Origin: DASVRZ01 sp038230215
GTDB lineage: Bacteria > Verrucomicrobiota > Verrucomicrobiia > Chthoniobacterales > DASVRZ01
DNA length: 64,000 bases
Direction of reading: 5' to 3'
Assembly (NCBI GenBank): GCA_038230215.1
Contig: JBBRNR010000010.1
Coordinates: forward strand, 62,001 to 126,000
Shown: piece by piece, positions 1 to 8,896 of the stretch
Numbering within the stretch: the stretch's first letter is position 1
Layout of the letters: each line of letters begins with the position of its first letter
Program-made: the position numbers and the translations under genes
Notes under the pieces: generated by a model
The model's input: the letters and a program-made list of their open reading frames with translations, nothing else
The model's database searches: none
What the model was told of the DNA's origin: nothing

Positions 1-380
1 ATTCGTGCGTTTACATTAGTATCATGCGCGCAGGGCTAGACCCTGCGAATGAGCTGGCGGCACTGGCAGAGGAATATGAACTTGCGACTTGCGGGGTGAT
101 CCGCTGCGAAGTGCTGCGCGGGATGCGCACACCGAAAGCTCGCCAGGCGCTGGCCAATTACCTGGATTGCCTCATTTACCTGCCGACTCACAATCCGATC
201 TGGGAAAAGGCGGAGGAAATTCTCTGGGAGGGAGATCGTGCGGGGCGTCATTTTCCGTTGCCGGATGCGGTCATTGCCTCCTGCGCTTTACGAGCGGACG
301 CCACCGTGCTGACCTTCGACCAGCATTTTTCGCACATCCCGAATATTCGCGTGCGGAACGAATATTCGGACGAGACCTAG
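1..380 (+). CDS. PIN-domain (VapC-like) toxin, 5' end cut by the window
   Basis: The frame is open to the window edge in the phase beginning at base 3; residues S-C-V-Y-I-S-I precede the first in-window Met at 24. This is how a PIN domain looks just after its first catalytic Asp, and the two leading bases (AT) fit a preceding GAT Asp codon. Other likely metal-binding acidic residues sit in RCEVLRG, LPDAVIA and TFDQHF. PIN proteins of this size are usually Mg-dependent ribonuclease toxins of VapBC modules; the antitoxin would lie upstream, outside the window. The stop overlaps the 3' end of the convergent aminopeptidase gene by 4 bases. Family is fairly sure; RNA target unknown. Confidence 0.75.
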   Translation, partial: SCVYISIMRAGLDPANELAALAEEYELATCGVIRCEVLRGMRTPKARQALANYLDCLIYLPTHNPIWEKAEEILWEGDRAGRHFPLPDAVIASCALRADATVLTFDQHFSHIPNIRVRNEYSDET

Positions 381-1486
381 ACCAGATTTTCGGGGTTGAG
401 CGGAAGCAGGGTCGGCTCGACGAAAATGCCGTCCTTGCGAATGAGTTTGCCGTCGAACCAGATCTCCCCTCCGCCGTAGTCCGCACGCTGAATGTTGACC
501 AAATCCCAGTGGACTTGTGAGCGATTGCCATTGTCCGCCTGCTCGTAGGCCTGGCCCGGGGTGAAATGGAAACTGCCGCTGATTTTCTCGTCGAAAAGGA
601 TGTCGCGCATCGGCTCGAGAATGTGCGGATTGAAGGCCAGTGAAAACTCCCCGATGTAGCGCGCGCCCTCGTCGGAATCGAGAATTTGGTTGATCTTGGC
701 CGGGTTGTTACCCGTGGCGTTGATGATTCGTCCCTTGGAAAATTCCAACCGCACATCGTCGAAACCGCCTCCCTGATACACCGTCGGCGCGTTGAAATGG
801 ACGTAACCTTCGACGGAATCCTTGATCGGACAGGAAAAAACCTCGCCGTCGGGAATGTTGTGCGTGCCGCCGCAAATGATCGAGCCGATGCCGCGAATGC
901 TGAAGCGCAGATCGGTTTTCGGGCCCTTGATGTGGACCGCGTCCGTCTTGTCCATGAGGACTTTGAGTGCATTCATGCTCGTCGCCATTTTCCCGTAATC
1001 GAGCGTGCAGACGCGGAAATAAAAATCCTCAAACGCCTCTGTGCTCATGCTGGCCTGCTGCGCCATCGACGCTGTTGGCCAGCGGAGCACGCACCATTTT
1101 GTCTTCTGCACACGATGATCCAGCACGGGCTTGAGCAGCTTCATGGCGAGTTTCATTCGATCCGTCGGAACGTCGGAAAGCTCGTTGATGTTATGCGAGC
1201 CGCGGAGGGCGATGTAAGCGTCCATCTTGCGCATCCGGGCGAGTTCCAGAGTGGCGAGAATCTCGTATTGCGGCTCGTTCGCCTCGCGCATTAGCTCGCG
1301 TGTTACGGACGCCCGGTGAATCTGCACAAACGGCAACGCGCCCACGCTGCGGACGGCCCGCACGAGGGCGACGATCATTTCCTCTGGAATATCGAAAGCG
1401 TCGAGCAGGACTTTTTCTCCCGGTTGCAATCTCGTGGAATGCTGAACGAGAATATCGGAAAGTCGCGTGTAACGAGGATCTTGCAT
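377..1486 (-). CDS. M29-family aminopeptidase
   Basis: A 369-residue cytoplasmic metallo-aminopeptidase of the AmpS/PepS (M29) family, which removes N-terminal residues from peptides. Family metal ligands are visible in order: E215 in PDGEVF, E280 in YIGEFS, H307 in SFHFTP, and H326/D328 in VHWDLV, with spacing close to that of characterised members. The length is slightly short (typical about 400) because the N-terminal region is compact. No signal peptide is seen, so peptide turnover inside the cell is inferred. It is on its own, with a secreted phosphatase-fold gene 46 bases upstream on the same strand. Substrate preference cannot be read from the sequence. Confidence 0.88.
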   Translation of the reverse strand: MQDPRYTRLSDILVQHSTRLQPGEKVLLDAFDIPEEMIVALVRAVRSVGALPFVQIHRASVTRELMREANEPQYEILATLELARMRKMDAYIALRGSHNINELSDVPTDRMKLAMKLLKPVLDHRVQKTKWCVLRWPTASMAQQASMSTEAFEDFYFRVCTLDYGKMATSMNALKVLMDKTDAVHIKGPKTDLRFSIRGIGSIICGGTHNIPDGEVFSCPIKDSVEGYVHFNAPTVYQGGGFDDVRLEFSKGRIINATGNNPAKINQILDSDEGARYIGEFSLAFNPHILEPMRDILFDEKISGSFHFTPGQAYEQADNGNRSQVHWDLVNIQRADYGGGEIWFDGKLIRKDGIFVEPTLLPLNPENLV

Positions 1487-1532
1487 GTCGCTGGAAATTA
1501 CAGATGAAGTGAAAGGCGGGGAAGTGGAAATT

Positions 1533-2417
1533 CTAGGGCTGCACCCGCAAAATCACTACGAGCGGGCGGTGGTCGCTGGCCTCATACCAATCGGCAGGGC
1601 GGGGGATATGAGATTTCCCGGCGATCAAGTCATGAGCAGCCGCCGGACTCGTGAGAATGTAGTCGATGCGGGAGTAGATGTCCGCCGTCTTCCAATAATG
1701 CGTCCATTTGTCGCCGTTCACGTCGCGTAGATCGACAGGCTTGAGATAGTCGAGGGAGTTTTTGCGACCAATAATTTCGCGGATAGGCGCCTCGTTGATC
1801 GTGTCGTTGAGGTCGCCATAAACTAACAATCGCGCGTCTGGCGTTTTTTCCAGAATCGACTTGCAGTGCAATCGGAGCAGATGCGCCTCGCCACGACGCA
1901 GCAGCGCTTGATCCTCCGGCACGTCGCGCCGGCTTTTCAGGTGAGTTCCAATGCAATGGAGCTGGTATTTCTCGCTAACGGCGATGACGACATCGAGGAT
2001 ACCGCGCTTGTAATATTCCTTCCTGCCCGTGAGATCGAAGGAGAGATTTGTCTGCGAATTGCGAGCGGAAATAGGAAACCGACTGGCTAGTGCAACATGG
2101 CGATCGGGGTCCGCCGCCTCGACATATTCGGTGTAGGGCAGGTCGAGCCCAGCGGCTTTGAGTCGAGTTAGAAAGTCCTCAAAATCTGCCTGGGCTCCCA
2201 TTTCGCAGACACCGATAATGTCCGGCTTTTCCGCTGCAATGACGGCGATGAGTGCGGCGATGCTTTTTTCCGACTTGGGTTCGACCGTGGGGCTGCCTTC
2301 CGGGATGGAGCGGATGTAGTTTTCCAGATTATAGGAGAGAAAGCGAACTTCGCGCGGATCTTCCGCCCAGGCACTCTGGCTAAAGAAAAGTAGAAATAGA
2401 AGGAACGTCCGAATCAT
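1533..2417 (-). CDS. Secreted endonuclease/exonuclease/phosphatase-family protein
   Basis: A 294-residue protein that begins with a clear signal peptide (hydrophobic run, cleavage probably after SAWA). The EEP fold is shown by the active-site blocks: SYNLEN near the start, GVCEMG (catalytic Glu), YGDLND (Asp-Asn pair) and the final SDHRPL (Asp-His). EEP enzymes cut phosphodiesters or phosphates in nucleic acids, lipids or sugars; the secretion signal places this one outside the cytoplasm, so nucleotide or lipid scavenging is plausible. The start codon directly follows the T-run of the upstream terminator, so there is no room for a normal ribosome binding site (see finding). Confidence 0.85.
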   Translation of the reverse strand: MIRTFLLFLLFFSQSAWAEDPREVRFLSYNLENYIRSIPEGSPTVEPKSEKSIAALIAVIAAEKPDIIGVCEMGAQADFEDFLTRLKAAGLDLPYTEYVEAADPDRHVALASRFPISARNSQTNLSFDLTGRKEYYKRGILDVVIAVSEKYQLHCIGTHLKSRRDVPEDQALLRRGEAHLLRLHCKSILEKTPDARLLVYGDLNDTINEAPIREIIGRKNSLDYLKPVDLRDVNGDKWTHYWKTADIYSRIDYILTSPAAAHDLIAGKSHIPRPADWYEASDHRPLVVILRVQP

Positions 2418-2446
2418 AAAAAAGGCCCGTTTAGAATAACGGGCCT
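2418..2446 (-). terminator. Rho-independent terminator after the tatA-like gene
   Basis: Perfect 9-bp inverted repeat AGGCCCGTT / AACGGGCCT (2423-2431 and 2438-2446) with a 6-base loop. Read on the minus strand it follows the tatA-like stop and runs into five T residues that touch the ATG of the next gene at 2417. Confidence 0.85.
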
Positions 2447-2473
2447 CTCTAAATTTGAATATGGAAAGCGAAG

Positions 2474-2725
2474 TTAGGAAGGCTTGATGGCAGTCTCCTG
2501 ATCCTTCGCGGATTGGGCAGCAATCTCCTCGGGAGTCCGATGCAACTCGCGGTGAAATTCGTCCTTGGCTTTTTTAAATTCATGCATGCTCTGGCCGAGG
2601 CTGCGGGCGAGTTCGGGAAGTTTCTTGGCTCCGAAAAAAATCAGCACGAAAAACATAATAACCATGATTTCTGGCCAGCCAGGAGCGGAAAGAGCGAGGA
2701 GTGGATTCATAAGAGACGTTATCAT
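2474..2725 (-). CDS. tatA: Twin-arginine translocase subunit TatA/TatE-like
   Basis: A small membrane protein of the Sec-independent Tat pathway, which moves folded proteins across the inner membrane. The N-terminal helix (PGWPEIMVIMFFVLIFFG) is followed by the hinge and amphipathic helix AKKLPELARSLGQSMHEFKK, the standard TatA layout, and an acidic C-terminal tail. I chose the Met at 2725 (83 aa); a Met at 2710 gives 78 aa and is equally possible. A longer open frame to 2833 adds an unrelated N-terminus and is unlikely. The copper oxidase at 41774 carries a Tat signal and would need such a pathway. TatB and TatC are not in the window. Confidence 0.9.
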   Translation of the reverse strand: MITSLMNPLLALSAPGWPEIMVIMFFVLIFFGAKKLPELARSLGQSMHEFKKAKDEFHRELHRTPEEIAAQSAKDQETAIKPS

Positions 2726-2840
2726 AGGGTTGAAGGTTGGAAAGACAGTTTTCTGCAAAGGTGGTTCGGGTAAAGTCCCGACTTGGATGTGCCATTGGTG
2801 TGATCTGTAAAAAGATTTGCTGTTTTTCGTCAAAATCCAC

Positions 2841-2868
2841 TTGCGCGGTTGCCGGTTGCATCTATTAT
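2841..2868 (+). promoter_or_regulatory. Candidate sigma70-type promoter of the str-S10 cluster
   Basis: TTGCGC (2841-2846) and TATTAT (2863-2868) are separated by 16 bases, about 125 bases before the rpsL start. Downstream, a short GC-rich hairpin CCGCC-AA-GGCGG followed by TCTTTTTG (2906-2925) lies in the leader and could act as an attenuator. Only the base match supports this. Confidence 0.5.
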
Positions 2869-2992
2869 TTCGGCCCCCGCGCTTGGTGGGCAGAGCAAAT
2901 GTGAGCCGCCAAGGCGGTCTTTTTGTCTCTGGATTTCAAGCCAGGAAACAATTTTACAGCCCAATTTAGTCTCAACCATACAAGAATAACAG

Positions 2993-3412
2993 ATGCCAAC
3001 GATCAACCAGCTCGTCAGAAAAGGCCGTTCCAAGGTTACGGTGAAATCCAAGTCACCCGCCCTCGTGAATTGCCCGCAGCGTCGTGGAGTCTGTATTCAA
3101 GTCATGACTCGCACGCCAAAGAAACCTAACTCCGCTCTTCGCAAAGTGGCCAAGGTGCGTCTGACGAATGGTCAGGAAGTCATCGCTTACATTCCCGGTG
3201 AAGGTCACAATCTCCAAGAGCACTCGATCGTCCTCGTTCGCGGCGGCAAGGTGAAGGATCTTCCGGGTGTTCGTTACCATATCGTTCGTGGAACTCTCGA
3301 CGCCCTTGGAGTTGATGGCCGCCGTCGCAGCCGTTCCAAATACGGCGCCAAGCGTCCAAAGCCGGGCCAAGTAGAAGCCGTTAAAGGCAAGGGCGGCAAA
3401 GGAAAGAAATAA
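2993..3412 (+). CDS. rpsL: 30S ribosomal protein S12
   Basis: S12 lies at the decoding centre of the small subunit and affects accuracy. The conserved block TPKKPNSALRK (from residue 41) and GGKVKDLPGVRYH (from 84) are intact, and the two lysines whose mutation gives streptomycin resistance (K43, K88) are both present. At 139 residues it carries a Gly/Lys-rich tail about 15 residues longer than the E. coli protein. It is the first gene of a chain running without a large gap to infA. No Shine-Dalgarno sequence is seen before the ATG. Confidence 0.98.
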   Translation: MPTINQLVRKGRSKVTVKSKSPALVNCPQRRGVCIQVMTRTPKKPNSALRKVAKVRLTNGQEVIAYIPGEGHNLQEHSIVLVRGGKVKDLPGVRYHIVRGTLDALGVDGRRRSRSKYGAKRPKPGQVEAVKGKGGKGKK

Positions 3413-3449
3413 TCCGCGTTCTAGATTCTAAACTCCCAACTTTTCCAAC

Positions 3450-3923
3450 ATGTCTCGTCGCCGCAAAACCATTCATAAAGAAGTCAAGGCAGATGGCCGT
3501 TATGGCTCCTCTGAAGTCGCTGCTCTCATCAGCACGATCATGATCGGTGGAAAAAAATCCACCGCCGAGCGCATCGTTTACGGTGCCATCGATAAGAGCC
3601 GCGAAGGTTCGGACATCGTTGATCCTCTCGAAACTCTCCATAAGGCCCTCGAAAACGTGAAGCCTCGCTTGGAAGTCAAATCCCGCCGCGTCGGTGGTGC
3701 CACTTACCAGGTTCCAATGGAAGTCCCGCAGGCCCGCCAGGTCGCTCTCGCGATGCGTTGGATCGTAGGTTTTGCCCAGAAACGTCGCGGCATTCCCATG
3801 ATCGACGCTCTCTCCAACGAATTGAAAGACGCTGCTGCAGGTCAGGGCAACGCCATCAAAAAACGCGACGACACTCATAAGATGGCTCAAGCGAACCGCG
3901 CTTTCGCCCACTTCCGCTTCTAA
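3450..3923 (+). CDS. rpsG: 30S ribosomal protein S7
   Basis: A primary assembly protein that organises the 3' domain of 16S rRNA and touches the E-site tRNA. The 157-residue length and blocks such as MSRRR at the N-terminus, GGATYQVPMEV and RWIVGFAQKR are standard for bacterial S7. It sits 37 bases after rpsL and 6 bases before fusA, as in the str operon of most bacteria. The region before the ATG is U/C-rich (ACTTTTCCAAC) with no purine-rich ribosome binding site. Confidence 0.98.
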   Translation: MSRRRKTIHKEVKADGRYGSSEVAALISTIMIGGKKSTAERIVYGAIDKSREGSDIVDPLETLHKALENVKPRLEVKSRRVGGATYQVPMEVPQARQVALAMRWIVGFAQKRRGIPMIDALSNELKDAAAGQGNAIKKRDDTHKMAQANRAFAHFRF

Positions 3924-3929
3924 ATTTTT

Positions 3930-6098
3930 ATGTCCGCCACACTCGAAGCCAAACCTGCTGCCAATCCGAATTCCCCGGATCGTGCGTTTCCTCTGGAGCG
4001 CACCCGCAACATCGGTATTGCCGCACACATCGATGCCGGCAAGACGACTTTGACTGAGCGCATCCTTTTCTACACCGGCATGATCCACAAGATCGGCGAG
4101 GTGCATGAGGGCAACACGGCGACGGACTGGATGGAGCAGGAGCGCGAGCGTGGCATCACGATTACTTCCGCTGCGACCACTTGTTCCTGGTTGCAGAAAA
4201 AAGAAGAAGGCATTTACAAGGTTTACGAGAACATTAAGCAGCGCGTTAACATCATCGACACTCCTGGTCACGTGGATTTCACGGCTGAGGTCGAGCGTTC
4301 CCTGCGAGTTCTGGACGGCGCGATTGCCGTGTTCTGCGGAGTGGCCGGAGTTCAACCTCAATCGGAAACCGTTTGGCGTCAGGCGACCAAGTACAATGTG
4401 CCTCGTATCGCCTTTGTAAATAAAATGGACCGCACTGGTGCCAATTTTGACAATGCGATCAACGACATGCGCACCAAGCTCGGTGCCAATGCATGGCCGG
4501 TTTTGATTCCTTATGGCCGTGAGGACTACCTCAAGGGTCAGTTCGATGTAATCAACAAAAAAGCCGTCATCTACGTCGATGACGACGCGACGGGTTCCAA
4601 GTATCTGATCGAGGAAATTCCGGCTGAGTTTCAGGACATGGTCAATAGCGCGTATGACGATCTCATCACCGCAATGTCCGATCTCGATGACGAAATTGGC
4701 ATGGCTTATCTCGAAGAGCAGCCGATCACCATTCAGATGTTGAAGGCCGCGATCCGCCGCCAGACCATCGCGAATAAATTTGTCCCAGTCGTTGGCGGTT
4801 CCGCTTTCAAAAACAAGGGAGTCCAGTTCCTCGTCGATGCCGTTGTCGATTACCTTCCAAGTCCATTGGATATCGAAGCGACTAAGGGCCTAAATCCCGA
4901 CGACCTCACTCCGATGGAAGCTCCCACGAGCGACTTCGGCAAGTTTTGCTCCCTCGCGTTCAAACTGTGGAGCGATCCATTTGTCGGCAAGCTCGTTTTC
5001 TTCCGCGTTTACAGCGGCAAACTTTCCAAGGGTGACACCGTTTACAATCCTCGCACCAACAAGCGCGAGCGCATCAGCCGCCTGATTCAGATTCAAGCCG
5101 ACAAACGCGAGGACATCGACACTTGTTACGCTGGCGACATCGCAGCGATTGTAGGCATCAAGAACATCACCACTGGTGACACGCTTTGCGACGAGGATTA
5201 TCCAATTCTTCTCGAGCCGCCGACCTTCCCAGATCCAGTTATTTCGATGGCCATTGAGCCAAAGACCAAGGTTGACCAGGAAAAAATGGGCAACGCGCTT
5301 CAGCGTTTGTCTGAGGAAGATCCGACTTTCAAGGTATTCACCAACGAAGATACAGGTCAGACCATCATCGCTGGTATGGGCGAACTCCATTTGGAGATCA
5401 TTCGCGACCGTATGTTACGCGAGTTCAAGGTTGAGGCCAACTCCGGCAAACCGCAGATTGCTTATCGCGAAACCATCACCAAGAAGGCGCATGGCGTTGG
5501 CAAGTTGATCAAGCAATCCGGTGGACGCGGTCAATACGGCCACGTCGAAGTCGATGTTCGTCCCGGCGAGCGCGGTAAAGGTCTCGTCATTGAAAACAAA
5601 GTCGTCGGTGGCTCTATTCCCAAAGAATACATTGCCCCGACCAAGAAGGGCATCGAGGAAGCTGTTTTGAACGGCATCATCGGCGGCTATCCCGTCATCG
5701 ACGTGGAAGTCGACATCGTTTTCGGCAGTTACCACGACGTGGATTCCAATGAAATGGCGTTCAAGCTCGCGGCTATTTTCGCCATGAAAGACGCCTTCAA
5801 GAACGCTGCCTCGGTGCTTCTCGAGCCGATTATGAAGGTCGAGAATAGCACTCCAGACGAGTTCCAAGGCGACATCATGGGCGATCTTAACCGTCGCCGC
5901 GGCCAGATTGTTAGCATCGAAAGCAAGATCAATCTCAGCATCATCAATGCGACCGTGCCTCTCGCGGAAATGTTCGGTTACGCCACCGCGATTCGTTCTC
6001 TTTCCAAGGGCCGCTCTTCCTACTCCATGGAGCCTTCTCACTTCGAACAGGTTCCAGCCCAGGTCCTAGCTGCCGTCATTGATTCCAAGGAAAAATAA
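3930..6098 (+). CDS. fusA: Translation elongation factor G
   Basis: The GTPase that drives tRNA-mRNA translocation. Motifs are complete: P-loop AHIDAGKTT, switch I region ERERGITITSAA, DTPGHVDF and the guanine-specificity NKMD, followed by domains II to V ending in a usual EF-G C-terminus. At 722 residues it has about 20 extra N-terminal residues (Ala/Pro-rich) before the GTPase domain. It starts 6 bases after rpsG behind a run of U residues. Unlike the E. coli str operon no tuf gene follows; rpsJ comes next, as in Chlamydiae. Confidence 0.98.
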   Translation: MSATLEAKPAANPNSPDRAFPLERTRNIGIAAHIDAGKTTLTERILFYTGMIHKIGEVHEGNTATDWMEQERERGITITSAATTCSWLQKKEEGIYKVYENIKQRVNIIDTPGHVDFTAEVERSLRVLDGAIAVFCGVAGVQPQSETVWRQATKYNVPRIAFVNKMDRTGANFDNAINDMRTKLGANAWPVLIPYGREDYLKGQFDVINKKAVIYVDDDATGSKYLIEEIPAEFQDMVNSAYDDLITAMSDLDDEIGMAYLEEQPITIQMLKAAIRRQTIANKFVPVVGGSAFKNKGVQFLVDAVVDYLPSPLDIEATKGLNPDDLTPMEAPTSDFGKFCSLAFKLWSDPFVGKLVFFRVYSGKLSKGDTVYNPRTNKRERISRLIQIQADKREDIDTCYAGDIAAIVGIKNITTGDTLCDEDYPILLEPPTFPDPVISMAIEPKTKVDQEKMGNALQRLSEEDPTFKVFTNEDTGQTIIAGMGELHLEIIRDRMLREFKVEANSGKPQIAYRETITKKAHGVGKLIKQSGGRGQYGHVEVDVRPGERGKGLVIENKVVGGSIPKEYIAPTKKGIEEAVLNGIIGGYPVIDVEVDIVFGSYHDVDSNEMAFKLAAIFAMKDAFKNAASVLLEPIMKVENSTPDEFQGDIMGDLNRRRGQIVSIESKINLSIINATVPLAEMFGYATAIRSLSKGRSSYSMEPSHFEQVPAQVLAAVIDSKEK

Positions 6099-6132
6099 TC
6101 GCGACATTCGCATCTAACTCCACTTACTTTTT

Positions 6133-6444
6133 ATGACCACAGGCCAACGCATACGCATCCGACTCAAAGGTTTCGACTACCGGATGCTTGATCAATCATC
6201 CATTGAAATCGTGGAAACCGCCAAGCGCACTGGTGCCCGTGTGGCCGGCCCGATTCCTCTGCCCACCCGCATTGAGAAATTCACCGTCAACCGCTCGGCT
6301 CACGTCGATAAAAAATCCATGGAGCAGTTTGAGGTTCGCACCCACAAGCGCCTACTCGACATCATCGAGCCGACCGCCAAGACCGTCGATGAACTCCGTA
6401 AACTGAACTTGCCCGCCGGTGTGGACATCACCATCAAGATCTGA
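6133..6444 (+). CDS. rpsJ: 30S ribosomal protein S10
   Basis: S10 (103 aa) belongs to the small-subunit head and, with NusB, takes part in transcription antitermination. It has the standard sequence, for example IRIRLKGFDYRMLDQS near the start, GPIPLPTRIEKFTV and the C-terminal LPAGVDITIKI. It follows fusA by 34 bases and precedes rplC by 22 bases. The ATG is preceded by ACTTACTTTTT, again a pyrimidine leader with no Shine-Dalgarno sequence. Confidence 0.98.
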   Translation: MTTGQRIRIRLKGFDYRMLDQSSIEIVETAKRTGARVAGPIPLPTRIEKFTVNRSAHVDKKSMEQFEVRTHKRLLDIIEPTAKTVDELRKLNLPAGVDITIKI

Positions 6445-6466
6445 CGTTCCAGACCCCAATATTTTT

Positions 6467-7120
6467 ATGAGAATCGGACTTTTAGGAAAAAAAATCGGCA
6501 TGACCCGCGTCTATGACGAGAAGGGCCATGCCACGCCCGTGACCGTGATCTTGGCCGCCGGAAATACCCTTCTCCAAGTGAAAACCCTGGAGAACGACGG
6601 GTATTCTGCAGTGCAAGTGGGCTTCGACACCCAGAAAGAATCCCGCGTTCCCAAGGCGGAACTCGGCCACTTCGCCAAGACTGCCTCGGAGCCAAAAAAG
6701 AGGCTTACTGAATTCCGGTTGGAAGACACTGATGCCATTTCTGGCGACGTAAATCTGAAGGTTTCCCGTTTTCAACCCGGTCAGTTGGTCGATGTCATCG
6801 GTCAATCTAAAGGTAAAGGTTTCCAAGGCGTGATGAAACGGCACAACTTCGCCGGTCAGCCAATGACTCACGGTCACACGACTCACCGCCGTAACGGCTC
6901 GATCGGCAACCGTTCGACTCCCGGTCGTGTCTGGAAAAACATGGGCATGCCGGGTCACATGGGTGACGAGCGTGTCACTGTGCAGAACCTCCGCGTTGTC
7001 CAAGTTCGTGAGGAAGAAAACGTCATCCTCGTAGCCGGCGCAGTTCCCGGAGCCAACGGTGGTTACGTTGTGATTCGTCCAGCGATCAAAAGTCCAACTC
7101 CAACTGAGGTGGCCATCTAA
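6467..7120 (+). CDS. rplC: 50S ribosomal protein L3
   Basis: L3 (217 aa) helps form the peptidyl-transferase region and starts large-subunit assembly. The start at 6467 gives the family N-terminus MRIGLLGKKIGMTRVYDEKG; the longer frame beginning at 6419 overlaps rpsJ and is rejected. The loop that reaches the active site (MTHGHTTHRRNGSIGNRSTP) and GRVWKNMGMPGHMG are present. The leader is CAATATTTTT. Confidence 0.98.
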   Translation: MRIGLLGKKIGMTRVYDEKGHATPVTVILAAGNTLLQVKTLENDGYSAVQVGFDTQKESRVPKAELGHFAKTASEPKKRLTEFRLEDTDAISGDVNLKVSRFQPGQLVDVIGQSKGKGFQGVMKRHNFAGQPMTHGHTTHRRNGSIGNRSTPGRVWKNMGMPGHMGDERVTVQNLRVVQVREEENVILVAGAVPGANGGYVVIRPAIKSPTPTEVAI

Positions 7121-7123
7121 TTT

Positions 7124-7732
7124 ATGAGTGCAACAGTTTTTACCATTGAAGCCGCCAAGGCTGCTAATATTGCCGTTATCGAAAACGGCCGTGGCACTCA
7201 GGCTGTGCATGAAGCCATCGTCGCGATGCGCGCTGCTCGTCGCAGTGGCACCGCAAGCACCAAGACCAAGGCGGAAGTCAGTGGTTCTGGTTCCAAGCCA
7301 TGGCGCCAAAAAGGCACGGGCCGAGCTCGTGCTGGCTACAAGTCGTCACCCGTTTGGAGCGGTGGTGGTGTCGCTTTCGGTCCTAAGCCTCGTGATTACA
7401 CGAAGAATGTGCCGAAGTCCGTTCGCCGCCTCGCATTCTTGAAAGCTCTCAGCTCCAAGATCGCTCTGGGCGATGTGCTGGTAGTCGATTCCTTCTCGGT
7501 TTCTGAGCCGAAGACCAAGCAATTTGTCGCCCTTCTCGGCGAGCAGACTCCCGAGACCAAAACTCTCGTGATCGCCCTCGCTTTCGACGAGAACACTTAC
7601 AAGGCGGCCCGCAACGTTTCCTCCGCCCTGCTCAACACCGCGACGGACGTCAATACCGAGCAACTTCTCGCTTTCCGGAAGATTATTGTCGTGAAGGACG
7701 CCCTCGCTAAACTCGCAGAAAGAGTTGCCTAA
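7124..7732 (+). CDS. rplD: 50S ribosomal protein L4
   Basis: L4 (202 aa) lines the exit tunnel and in some bacteria represses its own operon. The tunnel loop has the expected KPWRQKGTGRARAG motif, followed by SPVWSGGGVAFGPKPRDY. It begins 3 bases after rplC and ends 1 base before the rplW start, so translation is probably coupled. No ribosome binding site is visible in the CTAATTT leader. Confidence 0.97.
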   Translation: MSATVFTIEAAKAANIAVIENGRGTQAVHEAIVAMRAARRSGTASTKTKAEVSGSGSKPWRQKGTGRARAGYKSSPVWSGGGVAFGPKPRDYTKNVPKSVRRLAFLKALSSKIALGDVLVVDSFSVSEPKTKQFVALLGEQTPETKTLVIALAFDENTYKAARNVSSALLNTATDVNTEQLLAFRKIIVVKDALAKLAERVA

Positions 7733-7733
7733 T

Positions 7734-8018
7734 ATGAACGAGATATACGATTTCATCCAAACAGTCCGCCTGACTGAAAAGGCGACCTTGCTTGCCGAAA
7801 AAGAAAACAAATATGTTTTCAGCGTCAGTCCTTCCGCTAACAAGATTCAGATTAAAACTGCCATCGAAAAGCTCTTCGGCAAAAAAGTTCTCAGTGTGAA
7901 CACGATGAACTATGCCGGTAAGAAAAAGCGCGAACGCCGGGCCGATTTCGGTCGCAAAAATCACTGGAAAAAAGCAATCGTCACGCTAAAGGAGGGCGAC
8001 AAAATTGAGCTGGCTTAA
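7734..8018 (+). CDS. rplW: 50S ribosomal protein L23
   Basis: L23 (94 aa) stands at the tunnel exit and docks trigger factor, SRP and SecY. I use the ATG at 7734, one base after the rplD stop; an in-frame ATG at 7725 lies inside rplD. Family blocks RLTEKATLLAEKENKYVF, KIQIKTAIEKLFG and the Lys/Arg-rich KKKRERRADFGRKNHWKKA are present. Confidence 0.97.
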   Translation: MNEIYDFIQTVRLTEKATLLAEKENKYVFSVSPSANKIQIKTAIEKLFGKKVLSVNTMNYAGKKKRERRADFGRKNHWKKAIVTLKEGDKIELA

Positions 8019-8044
8019 TCGCTAACCTCAATCGCACAAGACTT

Positions 8045-8893
8045 ATGGCACTTAAAACTTTCCGACCGCTCACTCCGGTCCAGCGCTTTCAGGCGCTTCC
8101 CACTTTCGACGAAATTACGACGAGCAAGCCCGAGAAAAGCCTGCTCACCACCAAGAAAAAAACCGGTGGTCGTAATAACAATGGGCGCATCACCACCCGT
8201 CACATCGGCGGTGGTCACAAGAAGAAACTTCGCTTGATCGATTTTAAGCGCACTCTGCGTGGAGTTTCCGCAGACGTGGTTTCCATCGAGTACGATCCGA
8301 ATCGTTCAGCCCGCATCGCTTTGCTTTCCTACACCGATGGCACCAAGGCCTACATTTTAGCTCCAATTGGACTCACTGTCGGCACCAAGGTTTCCGCCGG
8401 TGAAGCCGCCGCTCCCGAAATCGGAAACGCTCTGCCACTGAAAACCATTCCACTCGGCACCACGATTCATAACATCGAACTGGTTCCCGGTCGTGGCGGT
8501 CAAATCGCCCGTAGTGCCGGGCAGGCCGCCGTTCTGAGCAACCGTGAAGGTGGTTACGCTTTGGTTCGCATGCCTTCCGGGGAAGTGCGCCAGATCATTG
8601 AAACCTGCTACGCCACCATCGGCCAAGTCGGAAATATCGAGCATATGAATGTTTCCAGCGGCAAAGCCGGACGTTCTCGCTGGCTCGGCGTTCGCCCCAC
8701 CGTTCGCGGTATGGTCATGAACCCGGTCGATCACCCGAATGGTGGTGGACAAGGCAAGAGCAAGGGCGGTGGTGGACGTCACCATCCAATGTCTCCGTGG
8801 GGTCAACTCGCGAAGGGTTTCAAGACTCGTCGCAAACATAAGCCAAGTAACCGCTTCATCGTTGAGCGCCGCAAATCCTCCAAGAAGAAATAA
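8045..8893 (+). CDS. rplB: 50S ribosomal protein L2
   Basis: L2 (282 aa) is needed for subunit joining and peptidyl-transferase activity. Conserved features are the N-terminal RPLTPVQR, the RNA-binding RHIGGGHKKKLR, and the C-terminal MNPVDHPNGGGQGKSKGG with its essential histidine, followed by a basic tail ending KKSSKKK-like. It lies 26 bases after rplW and 3 bases before rpsS, the normal S10-operon position. Confidence 0.98.
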   Translation: MALKTFRPLTPVQRFQALPTFDEITTSKPEKSLLTTKKKTGGRNNNGRITTRHIGGGHKKKLRLIDFKRTLRGVSADVVSIEYDPNRSARIALLSYTDGTKAYILAPIGLTVGTKVSAGEAAAPEIGNALPLKTIPLGTTIHNIELVPGRGGQIARSAGQAAVLSNREGGYALVRMPSGEVRQIIETCYATIGQVGNIEHMNVSSGKAGRSRWLGVRPTVRGMVMNPVDHPNGGGQGKSKGGGGRHHPMSPWGQLAKGFKTRRKHKPSNRFIVERRKSSKKK

Positions 8894-8896
8894 TTT

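Noticed and set aside
686..1294. Plus-strand frame opposite the M29 aminopeptidase
   Set aside because: The minus frame has all five metal ligands of the family; the plus frame shows none.
3381..4361. Long open frame on the minus strand opposite rpsG and fusA (326 codons)
   Set aside because: It is a shadow of codon bias in highly expressed genes; its translation shows no known domain and covers two certain genes.
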